In this document: one piece after another, positions 38,971-52,271 of the stretch | Numbering within the stretch: the stretch's first letter is position 1 | Layout: the number at the start of each line of letters is the position of its first letter | From: Boswellia sacra | Lineage: Eukaryota; Streptophyta; Magnoliopsida; Sapindales; Burseraceae | Direction of reading: 5' to 3' | DNA length: 64,000 nt | NCBI GenBank assembly: GCA_013180625.2 | Contig: SNVD02009519.1 | Span: forward strand, 1,950,501 to 2,014,500 | Notes under the pieces: model-generated | What the model saw: the letters and a program-made list of their open reading frames with translations, nothing else | Told to the model about the DNA's origin: nothing | Databases searched by the model: none | Position numbers and translations under genes: made by a program

Positions 38971-40593
38971 TGAGAGATAAGTGATCCTCCTTTTCTGCGC
39001 TTTGTGTGGACTCTGTGAGGGAGGAGAGATCGCGAGAAAGGAGAGAAAAATAAATTGAAAACCAACCACGAGAAAAGGAAAATGGAAGGCGAAATCGGGA
39101 TTCGGTAAGGTAATGACCTTGATAATAAAAGTACAATTTATAATGCGGGGGTCCCTTCTTTATGTGATTTTGACCCTCTGATTGGGTTATTCCCTTATTA
39201 TGGTGGGCCCATATTGGCGTCTTCTCTACGTTTAACCAAAATTTCGCCGAAAGTTGCCGCCGAAAATAAGATATAAACCCTGTCTTTGGTTGGTTTTTTA
39301 TTTTTCTTTTATAATTCGTGTGGTTAGGAATCTTTTGTGAGCTTTACGACGTCGTTTCTCCCCTGCTATCCTTTTATTTTGGTGATGCTGAATATTCCGC
39401 GGAGCGGTGTCGCTCTTGGAGCTCGGTTTTTGCTTTAAGAACTTTTCGTTGAAGGGCTTAGCTTAGCCGAGCATTTCTGATTTTGATGTACGGTCCAAAT
39501 CCAATGTGTAAACATAATGTCATCATTTCAACTTCAATCTTATAAGATTCGGCAGATTTTACAGATTCAGTACATTATTAACATTGTTATTTTTTGTATT
39601 ATAATTACCTATTCAATAAAATTATAATTACATGAATTATATGGAAAAAGATTGCCGAAGATCGAGTTGATTTTTAGTTTTAACAAAGCTTAAATTTTAC
39701 GGATTAGTAATAAAATCTTGTGAGCATTTTGAGTATTAGAATAACTTTAAATTTTTATTCCTAATCGAGAATTATCAAATAAAACTAATTACAACATCAC
39801 TACATCTAATTAAATAATTGTTGAATTTCACTATTTAATTACTAGACACATGAACAAACTTTGACACCATCAATATGGTTAACGAATCTTACTAAATATT
39901 TGTAAAATATTCTTAGATATCTAACAAACTATTAAACATTTATTGATATATTAAGTAGTGTCACCGAGTTACTTCCCTTTATTTAAAAACTTTGAGTATA
40001 ATTTTAATATGATAATATTGGCCTTTATAAATCAATAAAAAAATTTAGAGTTGAATTAAAAATCAAAATAAATTATGATTTTATTAAAAATAAAAACAGT
40101 TATGTGATTTAGCTATGTTTTAATATATTTTATTGCTATTTTTATAAATTTTCTCAAGTAAATAAAATACGCAACAACATAAAAATACTGTCATGACAAA
40201 TTATATAAATAAATCGGAGATATAATATTATTTCTTAATCATAATCTTAAACATCTACGCTTTTAGCTGGCATTTCGTAAATCTTAAAACTTTGGAACGC
40301 CAATTGAATTGAATTTCGCCACTAGATCGCGAATATGCAGTTATGAATGTACCAGATCGAAGAGTCTGGACTCCGCTAGCGTGGGTCCCACATTTGGACG
40401 TTCCAGATTCATGGTTCTGGAACTTTGTACTTAGACGAATGTATCCCCGTGGGACCAGACCAAATAGCTGACGTGGCTAACGTGCTGCATCATCGTTATC
40501 ACCGTCGTCTTTTGCCCGGGCACTCGCTTTCCAAACCAGAACCAAAGGATTACCTAACGGATCCGGCCCGACTCGCCCGCCCGCAAACCGAAA
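38971..40593. other. Shared divergent promoter region
   Basis: About 1.6 kb separates the minus-strand E2 gene from the plus-strand TH1 gene. The outer parts are leaders and core promoters; the middle (39.5-40.25 kb) is AT-rich without recognisable features. Near 40401-40424 the arms GTTCCAGA and TCTGGAAC flank a 7-8-base spacer, a heat-shock-element-like arrangement. A 10-codon upstream frame starts at 40440. Confidence 0.5.
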
Positions 40594-42609
40594 ATGAGCG
40601 GATACAGAACAAACCGGCGAGTACAAATCGATGAATCGGAGCCGGCGAAATACGACGCCGTTGAGGAGGATGATCAGGATGATAATTCGATGAGGCTGAG
40701 GTCGTCGGGGGGCAACACCGAAGATCAAGAGCCGTTCATGGGGATGAAAGTCCGTAGAAAAGCGTCGCTTCATCGAGATTACAAAGGCGATTACCTTGAC
40801 GTGCCTTCGCATCCGTATTTGATGAAGATTTTGCAGAAACAAGGTTAGGCTTCATGAAACGCTGCGTTTTTGGGTAAATTTTGCTGATTTGACCGATGTA
40901 ATGGTTTATATGTATATGGTATGATTATTTGTGGGATTTAATCTGGTTTTTTACTTGTAAATATAACTGTTTCATTTTTGTGCTTGACAAATTATTAAAG
41001 AGTTCGAATTTATCAAATTATTACTTGTAAATTTGGTTGAAGTAGTGGAAATGTTTGAGCTTGATAGCGTGGAAGATATTCAAAGTGTTAGATAGCTTTA
41101 AAGTTAGACTTGTCATTAGATCTTTCAGAAGCTTGGCTTTGTCTATTTTGTTTATGTCAAGCAAAAATTAATATCAAATTATGCAAGAATTGAAGCAATA
41201 AGCTTTTTTTAGAATATCTTATATCTGATAAATGACTTAAAACTTAAAGTTGTAAATCATTTGGGTGAAAAAACACTTGATTAGCCTCTCTTTGGATAAG
41301 ATAGGCAAATAGAAAAACTCAGACACAAGCTCAAACAGTCACATGGAGTCAATGTCATACCCAAAGAGAGTTAGAGATTTACGTCGTTGGTTGATTGCCT
41401 GTCATTCTGGGTGGGTATGATGTTGGAATACCCAGTTACTGAGTTGGAAACTGGTTTCTATAGTTTCTTATTTAAAATTTCTCTTTTATTCGGAAACTCA
41501 CTTTTTGTTTTATTTTTTTCAGGTGACAGACAGGTTCTATTTGCTGATAAAGTTTTAAAGTTCACTGGTTCAGGGAAGATGAAGCGTCGTATTCTTTTAA
41601 TTACTGATTTTGCCATTTACCTTGTTGACCCGGAGACTGATGCACTTAAACGCCGCATAGCCTTGGCAGCTGTAGAGAAGATGTGTTTGAGTGAACTGCC
41701 TGATAACTTCTTTGCAATTATCATTCCATCGGAGTATGACCTACTCATGGCTAGTACTCGTAAAACTGAAATTGTTACTGTATTAGTTGAAGCTACTAAG
41801 GGTGCATCTGAGGAACTTGAGGTGGCTTTCTCCAATAGGTAAAGATAAATTTGAGCTTTTGTTATTGTGTATGCTATGTTAGTATGGTATTTGAACTTTT
41901 ATTCCCCCACTTCCTTTTTGGATGCTCATTCGGTGTCATTGTTGTCATCTGAGTGGATGTTCCACTTCCAGGTCTCTTAGTGGACTTGGTGTTTGAATGG
42001 TTTCTCTACCTTTAGGGTTAGAGCACTGTGTGAAGTGCTTGGATTAAGCGGTCAAGGCTTGTTTACTAATATGCAGGTTTCCCTCAATGGGATTTCAAAA
42101 TCCTGGAAATATTTTTGATACCATTATGATTTGAGTAGTTACTTTGTTGACATGAGGAGGTTTAATATTCTACTCCATCTGGTCCAAGATGGGGAAAAAA
42201 GGACCTTTTCTGTAAATTGTGGCACCACTTACAGATGCTGTGTGATAGCTACACAAAGCTTAGCTCACCAAATTCATTGCTTTGAAAATTCAATAAATTT
42301 AGTTTCCATCACGAATTTTGGTAAAATTATAGTTGCATCTTTCTCTCTCTCTATTTGTTTTGTTCTATGGATAACGTGTGTTTTCTTATATCTTTTGTAG
42401 TTTTGAGTATCATGCAGCTGCTGAATTGGTGAAAGAAGTTCAATTTGAGCAAGTGGAAGGTTTGTGATGCCATTACTTTGAGAGTTGTCTCAATTGCTGA
42501 CTATTGCATGTTTCCCCATTTGTTTTTGGTTTGCAACTTTATGTGCTTCTGAGGCATCTTATTTTTGTGTATTTCAGGGGGTGTCAAAACAAGAATTGTA
42601 AGAAAATGA
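40594..42609 (+). CDS. TH1-domain (class I myosin tail-like) protein
   Basis: Four exons, 40594-40843, 41523-41838, 42401-42459 and 42578-42609, all GT-AG, join in frame to 218 residues. The first about 60 residues are acidic and low in complexity. From about 66 the protein matches the myosin-I tail homology 1 domain: HPYLMKILQKQGDRQVLFAD, then KVLKFTGSGKMKRRILLITD, then IYLVDPETDALKRRI and LPDNFFAIIIPSEYDLLM. In myosin-I this domain binds acidic membrane lipids. There is no motor domain, so the annotation 'myosin heavy chain-like' used for its plant relatives is misleading. A lipid-binding or membrane-adaptor role is inferred, not shown. The end KTRIVRK is basic. It corresponds by position to Arabidopsis At5g53310 (from memory). 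Confidence 0.88.
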
Positions 42610-44200
42610 GTTGCAGCTTGCTTTAATAGTTTTGTAGACCTTTTGCAGCATGATTGGAGTTCTTCGTTGTAAAGGTGGATCATCGTTTGGTCATTGCATG
42701 CTTCTTTACACTGAGTGTCAACGTCAACGTCAACCTACAACTTCCCCTTGAAAATATGTAGTTTATTTTTTGATATTTGAAATAGTGTGCTTTCTGCAAT
42801 ATCTTTAAAAAAAAAATAGTGCTCTAATTTTTTTTCATTCTTCTTTCATATCCGGCCAGCTTCAGCTGGATATACCAAATGTGATCATTTCCAAAATAGT
42901 CTATAAATTGCTTGCCACAGACGACATGCCTATGATGCACAGTGCCTGTATTCCTAAATTTCAGTTTTTGCATCTATGAGTAATTTGTCTGGGGTAGATA
43001 TTCAATATCATGCTATCCTTGACTGTAAAAAGTGAGAAGGAATTTTTTGCTTTCTAAATTCCATAGGATCCTATCAAATTCAAGGTGATTTCAGGGGAAG
43101 AGAATGAATAATAAAATTGAACGGGAAAAATATTCTTGTTTGGCCTTTATGAATTTCAGGAATGCAGCTTGTAAGCAAAGAATAAATCCGGTCTTGACCT
43201 AGCATCCTCAAACGTTGGCACGATATGTGCATGGTAATTTGTGTGTAGTCATCGTTATAGAATATTTGTCCTCATAGAATTTTAGCTTCTGTTGTACTGC
43301 AACCTGATGTTTGTGGCAAAGCTCTGTAGAATTTTATGCTGTGTTTGGATATTCATCAGCTTCTGTTGTACTGCAACCCGATGTTTGTGGCAAAACTCTG
43401 TTTAGAAATTTTTGGAGAAGAGACGCTGCAGAAACAGACACGGGTCTTTCATCCAGGTTGTTGTTGAGAATCGAATCCCTAATCCCATATGCCCATTTAA
43501 GATATTATGAGTTGGAGATTATTGGTCTTTTCCTTGTGTCCTTGGCAAGTTGTGTCCAACTAAAGATAGACCCTATTTATGTTTCTTGATACCTTTTCTT
43601 CTGTATGAAAACTTTGCTGTCCCACGTTAGAAGCAAAGGAGAGACAAGAAGAAACTTAAGAAACAAGTATTTGGGGACTGAGGGGCCTCTCTTAAAGTTA
43701 TAATTTTGTTGTGGCAAGAACATATCTATCTTTTTCCATTCATCTCCTTATTGGAACTGACATATTACAAGCCGAATGTGATGTAGGCTATTGAATAGTC
43801 CATTGATTAGTTACGTTTTTGGTATATCAACAATCCAACGTGGAAGAAATAAATTAAGGGTCATAAACCCACCCACTACACAATCATAAATATAGACACA
43901 CAGATTAAATTGCTTTATTATTGAGCAAGGCCATTTGATTCCACATGCATAGCAACAAAGTCATGACCCATGACTAATCATACAATAGACAAACACCTAA
44001 CTTAGTTTTGACTTTAGTTGGATCCAGTAGCTAAACTAACTTAACTTAGCACCCAACTGGTACAGAAACATAAAATACAAAAACAACTAAAGAAATCATT
44101 ACTCCTTTTCCAATTCAGAATGAGTTGAATTGAAATAGAGAAGAAAAAATTTTTGTTGTGACCACTATTAGCTACTAGCTTACTACGGTCTAAAAGAATC
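42610..44200. other. Spacer between convergent genes
   Basis: This lies between the 3' ends of the TH1 gene and the receptor kinase gene and probably holds both 3' untranslated regions. It includes a 44-bp direct repeat (43284-43327 and 43358-43401). No further gene was recognised. Confidence 0.55.
43284..43401. repeat. 44-bp direct repeat, period 74 bp
   Basis: AGCTTCTGTTGTACTGCAAC begins both copies (43284-43327 and 43358-43401). They differ at only two positions, so the duplication is recent. Confidence 0.9.
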
Positions 44201-46196
44201 TCAATGCGCAAAGGAGGATGAAGACCCAGTATCAGTTGCCAGTGGTGTTGGGGTTGAGCTTGAGATTTCTGATTTATTTCCAGAGTATGGCTGGCTTTCT
44301 TGACTCACTCGCCGGATATCCTCCACCATTTTTACAACATCTATCATTTTAGGTCTCTGCTCCGGCATTCTCACTACACAGGCCATTCCAATTTGTAACA
44401 TTTCCACCATTTCCTCCTCTATGTTGGGATACCTTAAAAGCTCTATATCAAACACTTCTGCAGTCCACTCCTCTCTCACCACAGAATTTACCCATCTCAC
44501 CAAGTGAACAACCTCCTCACCACGTGTGGCATGTATAGGTGATTTTCCTGTAAGAAGCTCAAGCAGCAAGACCCCGAAACTGTAAACATCGGATGCTTGG
44601 GTTGCTTTCCTCGTGTCTGTTATTTCAGGGGCACGGTACCCTGCAGCCCGCACAACTGGCGGTGGCATTGCACTCATCAATGTTGTAATACCGATATCAG
44701 ATACACAACCGTGTCCTTGGGAGTTGAGGAAAATGTTTGAGGCCTTTATGTCTCCATGGACAAATTTCCCACCATTCTGTGTATGAATGTGAGCTATGCC
44801 TCTGGCTGCACCAATGGCAATTCTCACTCGGGTCTCCCAATCTAGAGAACTCCGTCCTTCCCCTCTTCTACCTGCAAATTAGAAATGCATTAAGATAAAC
44901 TAACTTCTTTGAAGGAGTTGATATAAGAGATTAAGCAAAGGGGAGATAGGATAGCTTTCATGTACCATGTAACATTGCAGAGACACTCCCCTGATCATAA
45001 TAATCATAAACCATAAGCTTCTCATCCTTCGAATAGTAATAGGCCCTTAATGCAGCCACATTCGTATGCCTTAGACTTCCAACCAGCTCCATCTGCTGCT
45101 CAAATTCCCTTTTTCCCACATTCACTTCCTTCAGCCTCTTCACCACTACTGTGGTTGCATCCTCCAAAGCTGCCTTGTAGGTTATTCCAAATGTTCCCTT
45201 TCCAAGCACCTCAGCAGATGCCCTCAGCAAGTCCTCCAAGTCAAAGGCAAGATTACAACCCTCAAAGAACACAAGCTTGACATCCTTATCTTGACTCTCA
45301 GAGACCCCTTTCTTCAATGACTTATCTATCTTTTGAGATTTCATTGGTATCACATCTTTACCTTCTTTGTCAGAGCGGCAGAAGATAATGAAAAGAACAA
45401 TTACAGCAAACCCAAAAAAACAACCCCCTAATGCTATCCCCAGTAATGCAGGTTCACTTAACTTTGTGCTTTTTCTCTTCGATGGTTGACTATTGGGTGG
45501 TTGAGTGGGAAGAGCTGGAGGAAGGACAATTTCTGATGAAAGATCATTACCCGCAAATGCTGAACTTGGAAATCTTTTAAGAGATTTAGGCACACTTCCA
45601 GTGAGGTTATTGTTGGCTAAATCTAGCTGTTGCAAACTAGGAATGTTCAGATCAGGAATGTCACCTGAAAGCGAGTTGTTAGCAAGTCTCAGAGCTGCAA
45701 GGTGAGTCAAATTTGAGATTGAAGAAGGGATACTCCCACTGAAATAGTTGTTAGAAAGATCAATAATTGTAAGACTCTTCCAAACTGAGAAATCAGAAGG
45801 CAGTGGACCAGAAAAACTGTTAAATTGAAGATAAAGGGTTGATAAGTTTTGGAGTTTCAGAAAATCAGAAGGGAATGAACCAGAGATACTATTGGATCTC
45901 AGACTCAGATTCTGTAGTGCTGATAACCGGCCAATGGTGTTGGGTGGAATAGGGCCGCGTAATGCCAGTCCGGGCAACCTGAGGGCTATAACTCTGGAAC
46001 GATCTTTGTTACATGTCACTCCCGTCCATGTACTGCACACTGAGTTGCTTTCATTCCAATTGAGAGGGTGTGAGTGGTGTATGTTATCAAGGAAATCCAG
46101 TAATGCTTGTTTATCTTCAACCGGGTCGGCTATGATGGGCAAGAAAATTGTTCCCAACAAGAAAAATGCAAAGAAAACGTTCATTTTCTCGTTCAT
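44201..46196 (-). CDS. LRR receptor-like kinase, probably catalytically inactive
   Basis: Two exons, 46196-44966 and 44871-44201 (GT-AG, phase 1), encode 633 residues, normal for LRR-III kinases. Seen: signal peptide at about 1-23; LRR N-cap with paired cysteines (CSTWTGVTC) at 54-62; about five leucine-rich repeats at 70-205; a Pro/Ser-rich spacer; a membrane span at about 249-273; and a kinase domain from about 328 with the loop [11 protein letters not shown] and Lys353. The catalytic loop reads HGDIKASN at 449-456 rather than HRDLK..N, and the metal-binding site reads SDIG at 468-471 rather than DFG. Phosphotransfer is therefore doubtful and a scaffold role is likely, as proposed for many of this subfamily. 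By gene order it matches Arabidopsis At5g53320, listed as a probable inactive receptor kinase (from memory). Confidence 0.94.
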
Positions 46197-48230
46197 TTTC
46201 TAATTCAAAGTGGAGCACATAACTGTTTAAGCTATATTGCCAAGTAAGAAGTGATTTGTTTCTGCAAATCTTGCTCACATCTGCAATGAAATATAGACGA
46301 GAGATGAATCAGAATCAAAAGCACAAACACAACATATTCTAGTCTCTAATCATAAACTATTGCTATTTAAGTCATAGACGTTTCCTTTTTTTTTCCTACA
46401 AAAAAAGATGTGCTGCGCTTACAAATGGGACTTCAATCCTGTTACCGTTAGCTATTTGGTCAAAAGAAGCAATTCTAGCTAAAGTTAGGTTCACTCCTTT
46501 ATTGACTTTCTTTCATCAACCCTGATTGGTTCCCGAGAGAAATAGACTTCCATACATTTCATCATCAAAACTGAGAAAACTCAACCTAGGGTGACTAATC
46601 AGTTGTCTTAAACTAAAAGTGTCAATTCCCTATTTCCCACAAAAAAAAAAAAAAAAAGAAAAAAAAACAAACAAACAAACAAACCCATCAACAGATACAC
46701 CAACAAAAACTCGATTCAGGAAGGGGAAAAAGCATAAACATCAACTTACTTCTAAACTCCAGATCCCATGAAAGCTTTCCAAACCCAGAAATCTACACAG
46801 AACAGATTCAGAAATCAAAATTGACTTAACCCATCTTCAAGAGAATGCTGAATGCATAACTTGAATAAGAAGAAGACAGAATCACGTACACAGCACAAAA
46901 GATTGAACAAGTACTTTACTTGATTGGTTGTGTTTATGATTATGATAACAATGATGAAACTGATAATGATAAGGATGAGCTGTTTTTGCTTAAGAAAGCA
47001 GCATCACAAGCAATGCAAGAAACCATTTTGACAATCATTGAGAAGGGCACTCTACAAATATTTTTATATAAAAAAATTCTATCTCTGTAGCGCAAGAACA
47101 GGGAAGTGCATGTGGCGACAAAGAGAGATAACGGAGATCAAGGGCAAAGCATCAGCATTAGAAGCTACTTATATGTTATAACTAAACTAACAACTACTAC
47201 TTAATGTGGGTCACAGCGTATCTGTATCATCATTATCCATGTAATTTACATGCATATAACATAACTAAATTTTCATTAATATAATCATAATGCCTTTGTT
47301 CCCGCCATTGATACTTCTTTGTAGCTTGCAAGCTGCAAATATTAGAAAGATCCAACTTCTACTCTCTTCTTAGATTCTCTTGAATGTATGTTGATTGCTG
47401 TTCGTTGCTGTAAGTTAACATGTGCAAAAAATTAATTGAAAGAAATGGGCTTGCTGCTTGGCCGGTGAAGATGAAACTATTATGACAAGTTACATCACTT
47501 CTAATAAACAATATTCATCAAATCTTAAAAAAAGAGCTAAATTTTGTAATTCAATTATTTATTATAAAGAAGTGGATTTCGTTTAATCTAAATAGCATCG
47601 TTTAAAATAGTAATTATTATTATTTTTGTAAATGTTAATAAATGATTTTTGTATTCTTAAATGATAAAGTGATTTACTATTTAGAATTTTAGACTCCGTA
47701 CAAGTTATTCTTTCTTTAGTTTATAACAGTAAGCAATAATTTTGTTATTACTATGTAAAGTAACATTTTTATTATGACATAATTATATTAAAATATTTTC
47801 ATTAAAAACTGATGGGTTACACATCTAATAAAATATTTCAATTTTTTCATTGAATGAATGATGGGTTATTGTAAGTGATATTGATAAATTAATTATCTCA
47901 TTAATCATAAAAAATTGAAATATTTATTTTTCCATTGTAATCTAAATAACCTACTTTAATGTCTGATTAAGAAAAATCTTATTAACAACAGCAAATAATT
48001 AAATATGCTAATCAATTATTTAAATATATATTTTTTAAAATATAAAAAATGAAAATAAAATTTGTCCCCATGCTATCATCACGGTGATGGTTCACCTACC
48101 GGGTTGAATTTTCTTAAATGAGCAATTGGATGGGGACGTTAAGTGCACGCCGCATTTAACGTTGACTTTTGAATCGCTGTCATTAAAACGAGATTGCCCA
48201 TTGACAGGAGCGTTGGTTACACAGGTTACA

Positions 48231-48730
48231 AGGGTTGAAAATCGTGTCGTGTCGTGTCGACCTATTTAATTATTCGTGTCAAAATATGAAACTCAAATTT
48301 ATCTGATTATTAAACGTGTTATCTATGTGTCATAATCGTGTCATATTTAATTCATATAATTTACTTAATTGTTTAACTTAGTTATACATAATATATTATA
48401 TTTTCTATATTTAAATCAATTAAAATTATTTTTAGAATATAAACTATTATTAGTATAAAATATTATTAAAATCATCATAATTTATTATTTTATAAATTAA
48501 TTTATTTTATAGTATAAATATTTCAATTTTATAATATATATATTGTAAGTAAGTAATAATTTATATCATTGAATGAATTTATATAGTAAGAATGTACAAA
48601 ATATATTTAACTATTCGTGTCATTAAACGGGTTAGCGTGTTGAACACCTTCAACACTAACTTCACCTATTTATTAATCGTATAACGTGTTTGTGTCGTGT
48701 TCGTGGAATTAGTCAAAAATTGACATCCCT
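48231..48730. mobile_element. Short non-autonomous hAT-type element
   Basis: The left end AGGGTTGAAAAT and the reverse complement of the right end, AGGGATGTCAATTTTT, form an imperfect inverted repeat. Just inside are GTGTCGTGTCGTGTCG on the left and CGTGTTTGTGTCGTGTTCG on the right, subterminal motifs common in plant hAT-like MITEs. The flanks ACAGGTTACA (48221-48230) and ACAGGTGACA (48731-48740) match at 9 of 10 positions, fitting an 8-bp target duplication with one later change. At about 500 bp with no frame, it cannot move by itself. Confidence 0.62.
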
Positions 48731-51700
48731 ACAGGTGACATAACGATACTTCCTTGATATTGCCACGTGCAATTTATTACTCCACTCATCCGTTGATTAA
48801 TGAGAAACACTCCCCAAACATGCGCAAGGGTGGTGGGTCCCTGTATTATGACAAACCTCCCATAAGATAATGTTAATCAGGGCCGTTTATCTTTCATTTC
48901 TAGATGTTCAAAAAATAAAAAATAAAAATAATTTCAATGAATATTCTCCTGATTTATTTAATACTAGATAAAAACGGAATTTATTATTTTATCATTGCAA
49001 ATATTTTTATTAACTCGTTTAGTCAAACCTTTTGTCAAGAGTAGAGAAAAGTACAATTGTAAAACAAATTATGCGACATCCCTATCACCCGAATCTTATC
49101 GAATAATTTTCATCTTTTTCTTAGTATATTATTTAATTAAACTCTTAATAAGAATATATCATACTGTTTTTAAAAGAGAATTGATAGGCCCTTTTTTTTT
49201 ACTTAACATTAAGTAAAATTAACTAAATAATGAATTGGGATTGAAATAATCCAACCAAATGTAAAATTGTCTAGATTTCACTATCAATTTTGTTCGAGAT
49301 GTTAATATATGCAACCTTTAAAACTACAAATGATAGGTTTAGTACATTGGATAGTACGATATAGCATATTAAAATCATTTTATTTATATATTGTGCATAC
49401 TAATATATTTAATAATAATTTTGTTGAATACAACATATTTGCAAGACAACAGAACTCTTTTCCCAATTTTTTTTTTTTTAAAAAGCAATGCACGAATGTC
49501 TAACCCCACATGAAAAGTAGATTTTGACAATAATCTAATCTTTTGGACATTCCTAAAAAGTCCCCAAGCATCAAATGATAACATACGAATACAAATCTAA
49601 TACATAATCATGAAGTTATATATAACATCAACAAAAATGCATACACTTTACTATAAAACTATATTTAACTATGTATTCTTCTAGTTATATTATGGTATAA
49701 GAATCTTATACAGATGTAACATGGAGAAATGTTGTCGTTTCGGTAAAACGTGTAAAGGGTGTTACACATCTTGAATGAGTTTATTAACAATTTTAAATGT
49801 TTTAATTCTTTTGAAAACATGGGCTATTTGGCATCGAAGTATGGGAAATTTTTGGAAATCTTGTCCCTTGTCAAAAGTTGAAAAATGCTTTAAAGGCATG
49901 TCTAATTTGATCTAAATGTTACCCATTTCAATCGGTGAACGTTTAAAAGTGAATAGCTATGTTATATGTGAAATTGTTTATTTATTTTTTAAAGCATTCT
50001 ACATTACTACAACAAGGGCGGTTGCATATGGGAAACGACTTGTTAGTGGATGCCCAAGATAAAAACAAAAAAAAAAGGGTAAGAAACATTTTACAAAATC
50101 AAGTGAAAACATTCTGTTAATTATTTGGAGTCATATTCATATACAGTCCTTGTTAGTTTGTGTGATTATCAAATGAAAAACAAAACAATAAACACGTTTT
50201 AGTAAGAAGAAATGTTTTTTTTCTTGTTATGTAATATTGTTTAATCGGAATAGGCAAAAGCGTGTTGAAAATATATAAATTGTTATTGCTTATTTATTGA
50301 ACATATTTTGGTTCGTAAAACATGAAAACTTATATTTTAGTTTCTTAATGTCAAAAGCATTTTAGAACATAGCTCTAGATAGTTGAGTCGGGTGTTAAAT
50401 AATTTTTGAACATTAATTAAAAAACTCATTCATTAGAGGAAACATTAAATTTAGACTCATCTTACAAGCTTTTTTTTTTTTTTTGAGTTATGAAATCTCA
50501 AATATGTTCTCAATGTTATTTAGAAATTAAAATTATAATAATATTATTTTTAATAAGTTATATAAGTACTATTTTCAGAAGAAACCACAAAAAAAAAAAT
50601 CAATCTATAGGATTATAATAAATGTTAAGTTTACTATTTTTCTAGAAGTTTTAAGCTTTTTTTTTTTTTTCTAATACGCTAATCATGTGCAAGAGTTTGT
50701 CCATCGGATTGAGCTTCGCACGTCTCAATGGGTGGATCTTGTAAAATAAAAAGATTTTTATAATTTTTTTAAAAGTTTAAACTTGTAGATGTGAACTTAA
50801 AATTAATAATTTATTATTAAATAATAAAAAATATTAATTTACAAATGGTTTATAAAATTGACGAGGATGACTTAACATTAATACGGTATTCTCTAACAAT
50901 AAAAAAATATTAATTTAAAAATGGTTTATAAAGTTGATAATGATGGTTGAATTATGGTACTTATCCGATCCTCTTGAGATGGACCTCAACATATTTAATT
51001 ATTGAATAATTAAGTCATTCAATTAATAAAAATTATAGTAATATAGTTATTCGTTTTGACAACCAATTGGAGCACGAGGGCATGCTGGTCGAATACGTAA
51101 TGCCACCATAGTGATATTATAAATTTATAAGATAATATTCTTGGCAAACGAATGGTTCATGCACGAAACCAATCTTAGCTATAAATTTTAAAAAATAAAT
51201 CAATTTAAATCAATTGAACTTTAAACTAAATAATTTTTAATTAGAGTTTTTAAATGCAATTGTTCTTGATGGTCAAATAATATTTATATCATAATAATAC
51301 TAAATCGATATGCCATGTCGTGCATTTTAAAATAAATGAACAAAATATCGGATATAATTAACTCTATAATTGGACGACATAACATCCCAATCAATTTAAA
51401 TATTTGTTAAATGATCCACTACTGTGCATGCTAATCCCATTTATGAAATTGGCAATATTAAAACGAAATATCGAATATGAAGATGTCATTATTAGCTGCC
51501 TCATCTATCACAATCTAATTAATTTATTAATGATATTTGATAATGACTATATTCATCGTAATTAATTTCAATAGCTAATCGACGTATAAAATTAACACGA
51601 GTGAGGAAAATGGTTAATTCAAACTTTATTTTGACTTATTTGATAATAACCAGATTTTCTTGAAAATTGCATTGTAATATATGATGTTTTTGATTTCTCG

Positions 51701-52262
51701 CGATAATATGAAGATGCTGATATTAACAATATTTTATAAAATAATATGAAGCGTTTTTTTTTCCCATAAGAAAGGTAAATTGGAGTTAAAAAAAGATGAA
51801 TTTTAAGGAATGTGGGATGATTATCTCTAATGAAATTTATGAAATAAGCTTTTGAGTTACATGTACACACACGCAAGGCAAAGAAATGTTTTTAATTAGC
51901 CCAACCGGACAAGTCCCTCGACGACGTGACGTAACGTTTACAATCGACCAGCCGACATTTTTCTCTCATGTTAGATTTCAGAAATTCAAACGACATGTTT
52001 GGCGGGTATCTAAACGACGTCGGTTTCTTCTGGTTAAAATAAAAAAAAAAACGAACAATTTACGGGTTTTGTAGAAACAATTTTAAAAATAATAATAAAC
52101 GCGCACGTGAGATACGCGATATATCGCCAAAAGACATAAAAAAATAAAAAGAAAAATCGAAAAATCGAAAAAGAATGATAACGAGAAAGAGAAGATAATA
52201 AATGAGAAAAGAGTAGATTAAAAAAGTCATACATAGGATACCCCGTTATTGTTACACTACAA

Positions 52263-52271
52263 AAACCCTAA
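52263..52271 (+). promoter_or_regulatory. Telo-box in the hAT-derived gene promoter
   Basis: AAACCCTAA is a perfect telo-box, about 100 bp before the donor of the first leader exon (52365). Such boxes near the start site are frequent in broadly expressed plant genes. Confidence 0.5.

Noticed and set aside
43461..43495. GAATCGAATCCC, a tRNA T-arm-like stretch
   Set aside because: No cloverleaf, acceptor stem or anticodon arm could be built around it.
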